A stretch of DNA of 64,000 nucleotides from Leptidea sinapis (GCF_905404315.1 NC_066273.1:5580001-5644000), one strand, 5' to 3'. Shown: positions 33,897-45,874, numbered from the stretch's first letter. The notes: generated by a model not told the origin, from the sequence alone. Made by a program: numbers and translations.

Positions 33897-34216
33897 TTAT
33901 ATAAATCCAGTGTCCTGATGTTTGTTTCCAATGAACGGATTTTAATGGAGATTACTTCATGGAGTGCAGTTTAGTCCAACTTGCGAGACAGGATTGTTTT
34001 TATTTCGATTTGGGACGCATAATTTATTTTTCCCTTTTTTTTATTTTTGTTATGTATGGACATACTATTTTCTATGAGACAATTGACAGTTCTGCTGTGA
34101 AACAATTTCATTATAACAAAAGGGAGCATATTTTACGAAATAATTCTTAATATTATTGACAAATTCATAAAAGGCCTTATTGTATTTATTATGTACAGAA
34201 AAATGTCTGTCGGGTC
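33897..34216 (+). mobile_element. Helitron-like element, near-complete
   Basis: From TATATAAATCCAGTGTCCTG to TCGGGTCAGCTAG, about 320 bp. Body landmarks: GAACGGATTTTAATGGAG, TTAGTCCAACTTGCGAGAC, TTCTGCTGTGAAACAATTTC. Ends CTAG followed by T, as expected for Helitron-type insertion. Inverse full copy at 43628-43977. No coding capacity. Confidence 0.75.
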
Positions 34217-34219
34217 AGC

Positions 34220-35360
34220 TAGTATATTATATAAATTATTTTAATATCCAGCTGAAAATTTATCTGAATATCTCACCATATACTACCAGGGAAAACTTGG
34301 ATTATAGAAGTATTTTAGCATGATGTTATGTAACCATTTTTCCACACGATAGCAAAGGTTAAACTGTACTATTGTAAGTATTACAATAATTTAAGCTAAG
34401 AAAATAACGAAGCAAAAATCTTAAATTATATCTTAAGTAAAGTTATTTTAACCACTTAGTTTTAATATTATAACTCATGCGGAAAAAACAGCTTTTGTTG
34501 TGTTCAAATCATAATAATAAAAAATCTAATAAATTTTCCAATTGAGTTTAAAATAATAAGGTTTTATTAAGTGTACAATTCAAATATTATAAAATATAAA
34601 AAGGATAACGGTCAAATATTACAAACGGTCCATGAGTGCATTTTTTTTAACTTTTCCATTAGCCATTTACCAGTTTGTATAAAAATACCCCTCCAGTATG
34701 AAAATTCGTTAAAAAAAGGCCGTATTATACGTTATTAAAACTCTTGTCTTTTGTGGGTTCAAACATTTAATTTGAATATTTTATAGAATCTTTTAATAGA
34801 ATACCGTTAGAGAAATCAAGCAGAAAGATTGTAAGAAATCATACAAATTACTCTCCGTGCAATAGAAAATAAATACTAAGTTAATCTAGAGCTTAAATTA
34901 CTAAATAAAGTACTATTAAAAGTAACAGATGGACCTTCAAAGCTTTCATATTCTTAAAACTAAATTCCCCAATGGAAAGAGGTACAAAAGTAGTTTAACA
35001 GCTTCGGTGTAAGCAAGATGGTAGACGCTGTCGGTCTCTTAAGTGCGACTGAAATGAAAATATAAAAGCTGCAGGAGAAAAAAGGACGACAAATCAGAAG
35101 GCTTTTATGGTAGAATGGACAACACAGTGAAATGTAGAGCCGGTACGCGTGCCTTTTTCATCTCACTTGAATAAATTGATTCAGAGATAAAGTTTAATTT
35201 ACTCGCCATATCTTTACGTTTAAAAAACGATAAATAGCTAAAATAATGTATGTATTAAGTTATGTTTAGAAGTATTCTGTGAATATATAAAGTTATGTTG
35301 AAATTAAAAAATCACTTTTCGTGAATTGATTTTTATTTAATAACAAAATAGTAAATATAA
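34220..35360. other. AT-rich non-coding DNA
   Basis: No gene or clear repeat recognised. Confidence 0.5.
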
Positions 35361-35364
35361 TAAT

Positions 35365-35635
35365 ATTGACACACTTTTTACACAAATTATCTTGCCCCAA
35401 GTTAAGCATATATAGCCTGTGATATGGGTTACAAGACAATGATATATTTAATACAATATACTTACTTAAACATACATAAATTCATATAAACATACATAAA
35501 TACATTTAAACATCCATGACTCGGAAACAAACATCCATATTCATCATATAAATGCTTGCACCTACCGGGATTCAAACCCAGGACCTCCAGCTTAGTAGGT
35601 AGGATCGCTAACCACTCGGCTACACAGGTCGTCAA
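35365..35635 (-). mobile_element. tRNA-derived SINE (family B)
   Basis: Minus-strand copy. Inverse B box CTACCGGGATTCAAACCC and inverse A box GCTAACCACTCGGCTACAC near 35560-35625; tail CACTTTTTACACAAATTATC near 35370. Contains the uninterrupted ATGGGTTACAAGACAATG site that is split by a LINE in the copy at 18886-19440. Confidence 0.85.
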
Positions 35636-35744
35636 TTAATTAATTAGTAAATTGGAATATAATCTTCAAAACAGTGGCAAGGATAAATTTAATATTTTGA
35701 CGACTTTATTTCCTTACACAAAAAATATTTTGACATTATCATCA

Positions 35745-35940
35745 TCATCAACTGGAAGACGTCCACTGCTGGACAAAGGCCTACCCCAAAAACCTCCACG
35801 ACGATCGGTCCAGCGCTGCCCTCATCCAACGTATTCGGGCGATCTTAGCCAGATCGTCGGTCCATCTTGTGGGGGGCTGCCAACACTGCGTCTTCCGGTA
35901 CTTGGTCGCCATTCGAGGACTTTTATGCCCAATCCTTTTT
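35745..35940 (-). mobile_element. EN-RT LINE 3' relic
   Basis: Plus-strand landmarks CTGGAAGACGTCCACTGCTG, GGTCCAGCGCTGCCCTCATC and TACTTGGTCGCCATTCGAGG are the inverse of the family 3' end (compare 54345-54610). The ATCATCATCATC run at 35739 is its short tandem tail. Confidence 0.8.
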
Positions 35941-36134
35941 CGCATTTTCTTGGGCTATGTCAGTTACTATGGTTCTCCTACGAATCTCCTTATTTCTGAT
36001 TCGAGATCGCAGGGACACTCCGAATTTGACATGAAAGTTTATAAATAACTCATTTTCGTTTAAATATCCAACATGTGATCAAAACTCACACAAGCATTGT
36101 TTTAAATATCTTCACCTTTGCTCTCAGATGATTT

Positions 36135-36600
36135 AATTTAAATTATTAAAAAGGCATAAAAGGTATTTATTTTCTTAAAATTGATTCCATAAGATTTATT
36201 TTTGATTTCATTTCTAATATACGAGATACTACTCCCGATTCGGAAACAAATGGCGGTCTGAGAGAGAAGAAGCAGCGCAAGAAACTCTCCCAGCATTCTT
36301 TTTTTGCGCTCTTTTAAATAAAAATATACAATATTGTAAAGTAATCTGTATCGCTATAAAATAATCATAATCTAGTCCCAGGCTGTCCGATCACTTAGAT
36401 ATTCAGCTGTGGAGTAATAGGATTTAAGACAGAGCCATTTATTTGTAAAAAATTTAAATTTATTTATAGATAATGCCTGAACAGTGGCTGAGACTTTATT
36501 ATAGAAGTGTTTACATTTACCCTTAAAGCTATTATGTATCTTATGAAGCCTACTAGAATTAGTTACACGCAATCTCTTATTTCTAGTGTTATAATACTAT
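36135..36600 (-). mobile_element. LINE 3' end (family D) with RT C-terminus
   Basis: Minus frame 36372-36572 encodes RLHKIHNSFKGKCKHFYNKV, LSINKFKFFTNKW and YYSTAEYLSDRTAWD, the C-terminus of a jockey/CR1-like ORF2 (FYNK...P...NKFK...L...YYxxxxYLxDxxAW). The 3' UTR runs to ATGCCTTTT near 36150. Paralogous copies at 38055-38490 (-) and 53128-53546 (+). Confidence 0.8.
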
Positions 36601-36989
36601 TTAGCAATATTATATATGAGTGACTTAATTAAAAAATGTTAGTAGTAGGAACATTAAAACGAACGTAACTCAGATTGCGAGGCAGGAAACCGTAAGAACA
36701 CATCGTTTACAAAGCAAATGGCATTCAGTATGGTGTTTTATTGTCAACCCATGATAGTTGCTTCGCTTGAAAATAACCGAACGAATCGTAAATCTTAGAA
36801 CAACATTCTTTCAGCGATGTTATTACGGTTGTACAAACACATAGAGAGCCATAACTCCTAAATATATCCAAGACTAACAACACACGCTTTTATTAATAGT
36901 TAATATTCTTATATGAAGACATCGTAAGCAATGTCTTCCAAATGACCTTATATATGTGTGACATAACAATAATAGATATAAATATGACT

Positions 36990-37135
36990 TCTCTTCTGCA
37001 ACACAAAACTAATAATGCCAATTCTTTTTTATGATAATAATCTGACACACTAAAATTGCACTCGTCACCTTGAGACATAAAATGTCTATTCTCATTTGCC
37101 CAGTTATTTCACTGGCTACGGCGCACTACGGTAAC
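36990..37135 (-). mobile_element. SINE family A, partial copy
   Basis: AAAATTGCACTCGTCACCTT, GAGACATAAAATGTC and TTTGCCCAGTTATTTCACTG, then CTACGGCGC: only the middle third remains. Confidence 0.65.
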
Positions 37136-37299
37136 TAAAATAAAATAACACTAAATCTACTTAAATTTTTCGTTGTTAATTTATTTAATTACCATGTAAA
37201 TGTACCAAATATTTATCTCTTTATTTTTTTTAGTCCAATTTTTTTTTCAAAAGATATTTCATAGACTTTCCCTTATGTTTGTAATATCTTCGACCCTTG

Positions 37300-37400
37300 T
37301 CTCCTGAGCTCTAAGGTCCTGGGTTCGAATCCCGGTAGGTACAAATATTAATATTATGTATATGTTTGTTTCCGATTCATGAATATTAAATTATATTAAA
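37300..37400 (+). mobile_element. SINE family B fragment
   Basis: CCTGGGTTCGAATCCCGGTA, then ATGTTTGTTTCCGATTCATG: the B box and first part of the body. Confidence 0.6.
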
Positions 37401-37414
37401 ATATTTTACTTCAC

Positions 37415-37660
37415 ACAAATAAAATTTGAAAACAAAATTTCATGAACGATGCGGGACTCGAACCCGCGACCTCTCGCGTTCCGTCTGAGTGCTTTCCCAA
37501 CTAAGCTAACCGTTCAAGTGACGGTTCGTCATAAAATCTTGAATACTTTGTTCAACTCCCAGGTTGTGGCTTCATCTACAGGATCTACTTTACAGTTGAT
37601 AACCTACTCTATCCCAATATTGTTTGTGTAATTAATCCCAAAAATGAGGGTATCACTTAA
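37415..37660 (-). mobile_element. tRNA-like SINE (family C)
   Basis: Inverse tRNA-like head: ATGCGGGACTCGAACCCGCG and CGCGTTCCGTCTGAGTGC, then CAACTAAGCTAACCG, followed by TACAGTTGATAACCTACTC shared with 12.63 and 22.94 kb. The B box is intact, but the remainder does not fold as a complete tRNA. Confidence 0.65.
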
Positions 37661-38054
37661 AAACATAACAAATTGTTTATATTTTATATCGACTCATAAC
37701 TATGATTATAACATATTATTTAACATAACCAATAGACCGATGTGTCAAGTTTCAAACGTTACATTCTAAAATCGTTTAAAAATTCAAATAATCTAACGCA
37801 ATCAGTATTTATATCGAAAATTATTTAAGTATAACCAATTAAGAATCGACAAGGCAATATTTTATGCTTATAATTTATTACCGATATTGTAAAAAACAGA
37901 ATCGATCTCGACGTATCAACGTACGGACTCAAATATATTTTAAAAGTCGAAATCCGGTCGCCATTAACATTATTCAACATCACCAGAAGCTGACTTGAAA
38001 CAATTCTCTATAAACTGATGAATCATTCATAACTTACATATTCTATTTAACATA

Positions 38055-38490
38055 ATGATAAAAGGTATTTATTTTCTCAAAATTGATTCCTTTAGAATTC
38101 CTTTTGATGTCATTTCTAATATACTAGACTCTACAACCGCTTCGGAAACAAATGGCGCTCTGAGAGAGAAGATGCGGCGCAAGAAACTCTCCCAGCATTT
38201 TTGCGCTCTTTTTAATCAAATATACAATATTTTATTGTCATTGCTATTGCTATAAAATAATCATAATCTTGTCCCAGGCTGTCGGATCACTTAGATATTC
38301 AGCTGTGGAGTAGTAGGATTTACGATAGAGCCATTTTTAATAAAACATTTAAATTTTATTTGTAGATAATGCCTGAACAGTGGCTGGGATTTTATTATAA
38401 AAGTGTATACATTTACCCTTAAAGCTATTATGTATCTTATGAAACCTACTAGAATTAGTTACAAGCAATCCCTAATATCTAGTGTTATAA
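38055..38490 (-). mobile_element. LINE 3' end (family D)
   Basis: Same layout as 36135-36600: inverse 3' UTR (AAAATTGATTCCTTTAGAAT, TCTGAGAGAGAAGATGCGGC) and inverse RT C-terminus (CCCAGGCTGTCGGATCACTT). Its frame has diverged. Confidence 0.8.
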
Positions 38491-38951
38491 TAATGAAAAT
38501 CACTATTAAGAGCAAAAAGATAAAACAACTAACCAACACTATTAAGAGATAAAACTCGTAATCAAAACAAAGGCTTCCAAGTATCGTAATATTGTGATTT
38601 CAAAATGAATATTTTAGTAGTGCCCCGACAAAAGCCTTTATACAACTTCTAAAAGTCGAACCAATTTGTGAAACCCCGTGGGCGTATCGCGTGAGAATCG
38701 ATAAATTTTATGATCACATATAAGTTAAAACAATGTAATGCTACTTAATTAAATATATTTCTCGCGTCATAAATCTGAACTCTCAACACAGAAGTTGAGA
38801 TGCTGCACTAGACTCATATCTTTTACTTTTATGACATATAAGATTGTATAGATAAGCTGTTCTATATATAGAAATGAAATGAAATTTATTTATTTGTATA
38901 ATATTTGTTTGTCAATATTACCATTATACGTTTTAAATATACATACACATA

Positions 38952-39316
38952 CACAGACGAGTAAAAAAAGAAGGACTCCACGCCGTGATATTAGCAAGTG
39001 GAGCACTGTTATGCTAATGCGTGTGCGGTTACGGGGGATACACAATTTTTTCTTCCTTAAATAATCATATATGGATACAAATACTTATAAAGTATCGTTT
39101 TTACACTTTATCACAACGCACGACGGCATTCTTAAAATATTTTATTGAGACGCAAACTGATCTGGCACAGACGATGACAATTCTCATAATGGCCGTCTAT
39201 CGGCCTGTAGTTTAAGTGTGTGCGTGGGGCTATGTATTTACACATTAATCGGCTTGTTTTGGTGCCTCACTGTTATGTAAGGTAACACGGAGTCCTTATT
39301 TTTTTACTAGTTCGTG
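38952..39316. mobile_element. hAT-like MITE, copy 2
   Basis: 365-bp copy of the element at 1841-2202 with CACAGACGAGTAAAAAAAGA at the left and its inverse at the right. Flanks TACACATA and ATTACATA share five bases, consistent with an aged 8-bp duplication. Confidence 0.75.
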
Positions 39317-39599
39317 ATTACATAACTGTAATTCCATAATATAATATAAAATAAACATTAAATTGTAGGTACCACTCTAAAATAATATCTATTAAATACT
39401 ATTATTTTTTACAAAATAATTCTTTTAAACTATAGAAGCATATATCAGCCATAATTTTAATTTTTATGCATTATTGTTTTAGGCATCTCTCTAATATATT
39501 TTGGATGTGTTTAAAGACTCTAATACACATAACATTTGCGTTATTTTGATGAAGCGTTGTTCTACAGTATGGCATCAAAAGGCGAGTTGGATTTTTTAA

Positions 39600-39770
39600 T
39601 CCTAACTTGCCAGATCTTGACCAGACCGTCGGTCCATCTTGTGGAGGGCCTACCAACACTGCGTCTTCCGTTCCGTGGTCGCCATTCGAGGACTTTACTG
39701 CCCCAATGGCCATCTGTCCGTCGAACTTTGTGCCCTGCCCACTGCCATTTCAGTTTTGCAATCATTTTGG
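39600..39770 (-). mobile_element. EN-RT LINE relic just upstream of the zinc-finger exon
   Basis: The minus frame encodes KLKWQWAGHKVRRTDGHWG, then LEWRPRNGRRSVGRPSTRW and TDGLVKIWQVR, the well-conserved C-terminal region of the EN-RT family. It ends about 48 bp before the 39818 splice acceptor. On the plus strand its frame happens to run open into the zinc-finger exon, which could mislead gene prediction. Confidence 0.85.
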
Positions 39771-39832
39771 CTATGCCGGTAACTTTGGTAAATTTCTTTG
39801 TTAATTTCTATTTTCAGATCGTATGCAGCGAA

Positions 39833-40710
39833 ATGTCAGACAACAACGGCCCTACGGTATCACGAGCGTCAACTCCTCGTCCTGCACCAGATAGTCCTGT
39901 GAATGTTCCACTTCGCTCCAGACATGACCAGTTCCTCGCCAGCACAGCTGACAGATCTCAAAGACCATCTTCCAATGGAAGAAATTCCCAAAACTTCGAA
40001 TCACCTCCAATGCAATACCATCGACAAATACCAACCGGTTCCTTGCTTACAGCTGCCCATCGAGAAACATCTGCTTTTGTTCCTGTTGTTCCAACTAGAG
40101 CGATGCATCCTGTTATGTACCCCAATGAGATGCATCCAGCTCTAATTCCATCTGAGATTATTGAAAGAGAGAGAATTCTCGATCGCGATAGAAGCGAACC
40201 TGCCAAGGGATCACCTGATAGAGCTGCTCCTACGTTTGCCAAAAGGAACTCATTCGATTTAATGGCTATGATGGTGGAAAAGAGGAAAGAAGTCGCGCTC
40301 AGAGAAGCAGCGGCAGCTATGCTTATGCCTCATCACAGAACATCTTCTATGGATGGAATGATACCAGATGCTACAAGTCAGCCACCCATTTATGGTCCTA
40401 CTGGTCCATTTCTTGGAGCACCAGGGCCTTCTCCAACTGCCGCAACCAGTTTTAACTTTCCTGGGGCGGGTTTGTTTCCACCCGGCTCTGGACCTCACCA
40501 AATGCACCCCCACTTGGACAGAAGACTGCTAAGAGCTCCAGGCAGAGCGTCGCGACCCAAAAAGCAGTTTATATGCAAGTTTTGTAACCGGCAGTTCACA
40601 AAGTCTTACAATCTCCTGATTCATGAGAGAACTCACACAGATGAGCGTCCCTACTCCTGCGACATCTGCGGGAAAGCCTTCAGAAGACAGGATCATTTGC
40701 GAGATCATAG
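39833..40710 (+). CDS. bowl: Odd-skipped family zinc-finger protein, first coding exon (bowl-like)
   Basis: The exon starts at 39818 after TTTTCAG; ATG at 39833 opens 292 codons plus 2 nt to GTAAGT at 40711. Residues 1-240 are Pro/Ser/Met-rich with a conserved-looking block at 139-164 (NSFDLMAMMVEKRKEVALRE). RPKKQFICKFCNRQF starts finger 1 (C248, C251, H264, H268). The linker HTDERPYSC leads to finger 2 (C276, C279, H292), whose last His is in the next exon. The finger sequence is that of the Odd/Sob/Bowl (vertebrate OSR) family. Assignment to bowl over odd or sob rests on the MMVEKRKE block and is less sure. These are developmental transcription factors acting in the nucleus (leg segmentation, gut, Notch-linked patterning). 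The remaining fingers and C-terminus lie beyond the window. Confidence 0.88.
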
Positions 40711-41630
40711 GTAAGTCACTTACATATTCACTTAAATTAATATACTTTAACTGTTTACTAGATGGAGGAAATATTATTGACCTTTATAATTTTGAAATAA
40801 GCAAGGAACTTTGTCCAAAATTTATAAAGATTATAAGTTAAATTTAGCATACATTTATTGCTAGATATATTTTTAGCAACACGACTAGAGTAGGCAATAG
40901 CAAAAATTTTTTATCTGCACTCAAAAGACGTTTCTTATTAACTAGATTTGCAATCCGGAAGTCATTAGAATGCCTATTTCGTATAATAAACCGAATGCAT
41001 AAAGCATCAGAAACGCATATAATTCCAAATTTACAATCTAAATGTAGTTAAACTTTATTTAGCTCTTCCTTACGACAATTATAACTTACTAATAATATAT
41101 AATTTATATATATTAGGTATATGATAAATACTATTCATTAGATGTTGTAATGTTTATAATGCTATTTTAATTCACACAACTTTATGGCGGATAACAGAAG
41201 TCTTAAAATTAATGTCCTATAGTCGTTTAGTCGACTTCCGTAAATACTAGATACATTATTCATGTAATTACAATATACTAGATACATTTTATTGCACTCT
41301 ACAGTGGTGTTATAATATGGTGGTATATCTGTAATGATATTTTAGACTTTGTAGGGCACAGCAAAATTTTAAGATTTAAATATCTATTCGTTAGTTAACA
41401 TAAATTTTGCGATGTTGGAGGTGATTGTGAGGAGATATTCAATTCTATGCACTACAAATGTTTTACTTATAAACATAAAAAATTCATGTTCACTTACTTA
41501 TTATTATTCCTTGATTACTTGGTGTACTTAATTCTCGTCGTGTGTCATCTGCCTCATTTATCACGTGGAGTGTTCCATAGTACTTTTTGAACTAATTCCT
41601 TCCACCGAATTCTGAATTTGCACGACCCCT
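40711..41630. other. start of long intron, AT-rich
   Basis: Strong donor GTAAGTCACTT. No exon continuing finger 2 (expected to begin Tyr-Ile-His-Ser) was found up to 64000, so the intron is at least 23 kb. No repeat recognised in this first 900 bp. Confidence 0.6.
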
Positions 41631-41634
41631 GACA

Positions 41635-42015
41635 AACTTGTTTATCATCCCCACTATCTGGATGTCTGGCGACCTTCCACGTACAACCAAATTATGGAAT
41701 GAGCTTCGTTGCGCGGTATTTACAGACACGACATGGGTACCTTCAATAAAAGCCTAGTTATTCCTCTAGTGTAGTTTTTCTTATGACTAAGTGACGAGAC
41801 GAACAGGACGTTCATCTGATGGAAATTAATGCGCACTGCCCATAAGAATGCAGCGCCGCTCAGGATTCTTGAAAACCCCAAAAATTCTGAGTGGCACTAC
41901 AATTGCGCTCGTCACCTTTAGACATAAAATGTCAAGTCTCATTTGCCCAGTAATTGCTTGCTGCATGCTTACACATTTCTGCTTCACGGCAGAAAAAGGC
42001 GCTAAGAAGGCCCCT
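41635..42015 (-). mobile_element. SINE family A (41785-42010) beside a LINE end (+, 41635-41775)
   Basis: 41635-41775 holds the jockey/CR1-like 3' end also seen at 28905 (ACGACATGGGTACCTTCAA, TATTCCTCTAGTG). 41785-42010 is an antisense SINE family A copy (GACGAGACGAACAGGACG, CGCCGCTCAGGATTC, CTGAGTGGC) with an internal loss before ATGCTTACACATT. Confidence 0.7.
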
Positions 42016-42429
42016 TCCATAAAAAAATAGTAATTTTCAAGTAGAATGGTCATGAAGTGTAATTAAGCAATTTATATGCGTGTAACCGGCAGTCGGTGTA
42101 AGTCAAGTTGCAGATGTTAAATCGAGTGTGGCCACATCCGCCTTACTACTTGGAACTAGAATATTTATAACTCTTTATCGTCCACGCTACTAGAAAACCA
42201 CTATCTTGTATCGTGAATAGTTTAAGATTGAATATGATTAGACTTTACTTAAGCTTGGCTTATAATAGCATAGATAAAGTTAAAAATGTAAAGCCAAATT
42301 GTCTATGGATAATTTGTGTTGATAATTTTAAAAATTATTAGATGTGTTTTGTCAATTAGCTCCGATTTCTCTCTGTTACTTTTTATTATTACGGTTGATA
42401 CTTAAAAATCGATTATTATTAAATAAGTG

Positions 42430-42620
42430 AATAGCTCCTTGTCTGGATTGTAAAAAGGAAACAGGAAGGACAATACAGGAAATGGTCAGACGAACTATGA
42501 ACAAAAGCAGGCCAGATATGGTCTAGGATAGCTTAAGATAGAAAACAATGGATGAAGTTGGAAGGGGCCCTTGTCAATAGACCAACAGATAGAGATAGAA
42601 ACTTACTAAAGGATAGTATG
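42430..42620 (+). pseudogene. EN-RT LINE C-terminal relic
   Basis: The plus strand gives QYRKWSDE, KAGQIWSRIA, DRKQWMKLEGALVNRPTDR in order, with one stop: the RKWxDDIxKxAGxxWxRxAxDRxxWxxLEEA ending of an RTE-like RT. Confidence 0.6.
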
Positions 42621-42649
42621 TAACAGCTTTACATATATATGTATAGACG

Positions 42650-42930
42650 ACTGTATAGCCGAGTGGTTAGCGCTCCTAACTATAACTAAGCTAGAGGTCC
42701 CGGCTTCGAATCCCGGTAGGTGCAAGCATTTATATGATGAATATTGATGTTTGTTTCCGAGTCATGGATGTTTATATATATTTATGTATATTTATATGTA
42801 TTTATGTATGTTTAAGTAAGTATATTGCATTAAATATATCGTTGTCTTGTAACCCATAACACAGGCTATATGCTCAATTTGGGGCAAGATAATTTGTGTA
42901 AAAGTGTGTCAATATTATATTATAAATAAA
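42650..42930 (+). mobile_element. tRNA-derived SINE (family B), best copy
   Basis: A box GCCGAGTGGTTAGCGCTCC, B box GGCTTCGAATCCCGG, body GATGTTTGTTTCCGAGTCAT, ATGTTTAAGTAAGTATATTG, TCGTTGTCTTGTAACCC, and 3' end GGGGCAAGATAATTTGTG plus AAAAGTGTGT. Both pol III boxes are recognisable. Confidence 0.85.
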
Positions 42931-43627
42931 CTCTATTACTTGACTAATATTTTAAAGACTTATATTTTTATTAAAAGTGAATATATATTCACATAATATT
43001 ATAACACGAATAAAGAATTAAAAAAATATATTAAATTTATGCGCTGGAGAGATGATTTTTGCTGTGGTTTCATAAATTTCAATAATTTATAATTAAAATC
43101 CTTATTAGCATCATTTATAACTATAATCGCAATGCAATAAAAATAGATTACATTAACTTGTTTCTTCTTTGAATAATCGACAAGTAGTACATATATTCAA
43201 CCTTGCCTAAAATGTTTAACCAACTTCCGGAAAGGAGGACGCAGCTTAAGGGGAGAATAAAAAATAGAAATTGAAAATTATCGTACAATATTCTTAATAA
43301 TCAATCCCTACAAGAAACAATACATTAAGACGAAACTATCTAAAAAAAAGTTAAGTTATTTAGTCATCGTTAGCCAATTTCAGTAGGTGTGATATCAGGA
43401 AAATATTATTAATGTTTTACAAATTAGAATGATCCCACACTAAAGTAATAAAGTACTTAAAATATAGAATGCAATAAAATATACATTTATTATGTTATTG
43501 TTCGGCGCCTTGTTTAGCGAAGTTTTATTTTAATTCCCATATATAAATCTAGCCAATATAATTGGAAATATTTTTTGTAATAGAACTAAGATTAATATTC
43601 GTATTGAGCTTTTAAAAATATATAATT

Positions 43628-43977
43628 AACTAGCTGACCCGACAGATCTTGTTCCGTACATAATAAAAAAATACTGCTTTTCATGAATTTGTCAATAATA
43701 TTTCATAACATCAAGAATTATTTCGTAAAATATGTTATAATGACATTGTTTCACAGAAGAACTGGCAAACCGTGCGTCAATTAATTCTCTCATAGAAAAT
43801 ATGTCAATACAAAACAGATAGTTGAAATAAAAATAAATATGGGTCCCAAATCGAAATAAAAACTATCATATCTCTCAGGTTGGACTAAACTGCACTCCAT
43901 GAAGTAATCCCCATTAAAATCCGTTCATTACTGTAGGAGTTCACTGGAAACAAACATCAGGACACTGGATTGTACGG
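43628..43977 (-). mobile_element. Helitron-like element, near-complete, inverted
   Basis: Inverse of 33897-34216: starts AACTAGCTGACCCGACAG and ends AACATCAGGACACTGGAT. The AATCCCCATTAAAATCCGTT and CTCTCAGGTTGGACTAAAC blocks match. About 350 bp, non-coding. Confidence 0.75.
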
Positions 43978-43979
43978 AT

Positions 43980-45285
43980 GTTGTTCTGTTTATAATAAAA
44001 GAAACTCTTGCGGATGGAATTTTGGAAAATCCGTTCTTAGCTGACCTCTACTCGGTGAAAAGAATATTCCTACCAAATTTCAAGTCTTTAGCTCTAACGG
44101 TTCCAGAGATATCGTGATGAGTGTCTATATATCTCGTCTAATCTACAGATTTTATCTAGATCTAATTACTAGAATTTACTGAAACTGAAGCTATTTTTGC
44201 ATGGTTGGTCGTCATTATAATATTTGGAACCGATTGATAGATTAATAGTCGAGAAATGTAGAATTCCAGATTTCTCAGTTTGGATTTTAAGACTGGGTCT
44301 TGATAGATATCACAATTTTTTTCAGATCTGTCAAACACCTCTACTATATAACAAGTTTGGCCATTGACAACGATAACGTTAACAATCTTTGCTGATTTTT
44401 TAGCTATAGTTAGGTAATCAGTTAACATTTGATTTTTATGTGTCTGTCTCACTTGTCTCGCTTTTTCGTTTCATCGACTTTCAAATCACAACGATGCTAA
44501 AGAAGTTTACACTTCAAAAACTGTGTAATCACTAAACGAAGTCCTACAAATAATTTAAAAATATTGTGTAGGCAATCTCACCTTCAAAATATAAAATGAT
44601 TCAAAATGGTGCCGCGATCAAATCGAAATTAAGCGGAGAGGAACCACGGGCTTAGTAATTTTAGATGGAGCTAATACCCGCACTCAACTCCTATTACGTT
44701 ATGCGTTTTTTACTCGACCGTAATTAGTTTAGAAGTGATGATTCATTCTTTTCTATTAGCGTTCTGTACCTTATACAGCGGACATCGTCAGCAACGTAAA
44801 ATTCAATGAAATTGCTTTGGAGACAAGAAAATAATAACTATGACAATCCTAAAATATTATGTTACGACAGAATACGTTGGGAGTGCTGAAATTTTTTTAT
44901 ATTGTTATTTTTTACTCTCCGACTCGCACTTGGCCGCTTTTTTTTCTTTATTGTTCACAATAAAGAAGTATTACAGAGAAGATACATATAAAGTCAAGCA
45001 CAAGAAACCATTTAAGTTTTATCCGTGGGGACGAGATCGCTCTTAATAACATCATTAAATTGATTTCTTATAATAATTATATTAACACGCCTAATAATAC
45101 ATATATTTACATTAAAAATTGTAATTGTGTTTGTATTAATCTTAAAAATTAATCCCATTGTATTTATTTTATAATTCTTCCTCTTTAATAATTATGAATG
45201 ATTCTTAGCGATAGTTGAACCCGACTATAATAACGACATTATTACAGTCGAGCTCTGGTTAGGTTAATTAGGTTGTATATGCTTT
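43980..45285. other. AT-rich non-coding DNA
   Basis: Short open frames at 44162-44452 (-) and 44840-45046 (+) have no recognised motif, splice context or repeat match. Left unassigned. Confidence 0.4.
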
Positions 45286-45289
45286 TACA

Positions 45290-45600
45290 ACAAGATAATG
45301 TTCAAAACAAATGTATTACGAAATTCAAAAGAATTGTTAAAAAACGTTTGTGTGGTAAAGGTTATTATAACATAAATGACTTTCTTAACGATACCACTGA
45401 TTGGGAATAGAGCGACCGCCCACAGGCTATTATTTAGGCACAGGCTATTAGATAATAAATTTGATTGTACGATTTTACATTGTAACCATAATATTTTTAT
45501 AAAAAAAAAAAGAAGCACGCTGAGTTTGTTGCATCCGTTCTACTCAAGTCTGAGAAACTTTTGGAATGGGTGGTAGTTTATGGAATAATTAGAGAATGAA
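45290..45600 (+). mobile_element. LINE 3' end (YYNINDFLNDT family)
   Basis: Encodes NKCITKFKRIVKKRLCGKGY and YNINDFLNDTTDWE, the C-terminus of the same ORF2 as 63185-63600, then the 3' UTR (GAGCGACCGCCCACAGGC, GAGTTTGTTGCATCCG). Within the UTR, AGGCTATTATTTAGGCACAG shows a small duplication. Confidence 0.8.
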
Positions 45601-45830
45601 GCAGCATTTATGTGGGTAAATACAATATTTATTCATTGCGCTATCGTATACGAAAATTACAATTAATATTACATAATAATTTTAACACATTAAAAAGTTT
45701 TTAGATTAAAAAGCTTATCTCTCAGAAAAATCAACTTTCATCCATAACTTCAACGACTATCTTACGAATTTTCGATCAGGCCAAGTTTCCTGACGCGAGT
45801 TTAATATTTTATACCCATCCCAAGAAAAGT
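45600..45830 (+). repeat. dispersed repeat pair member 2
   Basis: Matches 11690-11965 (GCTTATCTCTCAGAAAAATC, CTTACGAATTTTCGATCAGG, TCCTGACGCGAGTTTAAT). Here it directly follows a LINE 3' end, so it may be a separate element or the region the LINE inserted into. Confidence 0.55.
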
Positions 45831-45874
45831 GCTCAACGCCGTTAAAAAAGATTTCACTTCAAAAATATATTTTT

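Noticed and set aside
39536..39832. Upstream extension of the zinc-finger protein
   Set aside because: The extension is antisense LINE sequence crossed by a good splice acceptor; the ATG at 39833 is preferred.
42650..42730. Possible functional tRNA gene
   Set aside because: A and B boxes are present, but no acceptor or anticodon stem closes and the body continues as a SINE; the same applies to the heads at 12.7, 22.98, 23.25, 37.33 and 37.45 kb.
44162..44452. 96-codon minus-strand open frame
   Set aside because: No domain, start context, splice signal or repeat relation was found.
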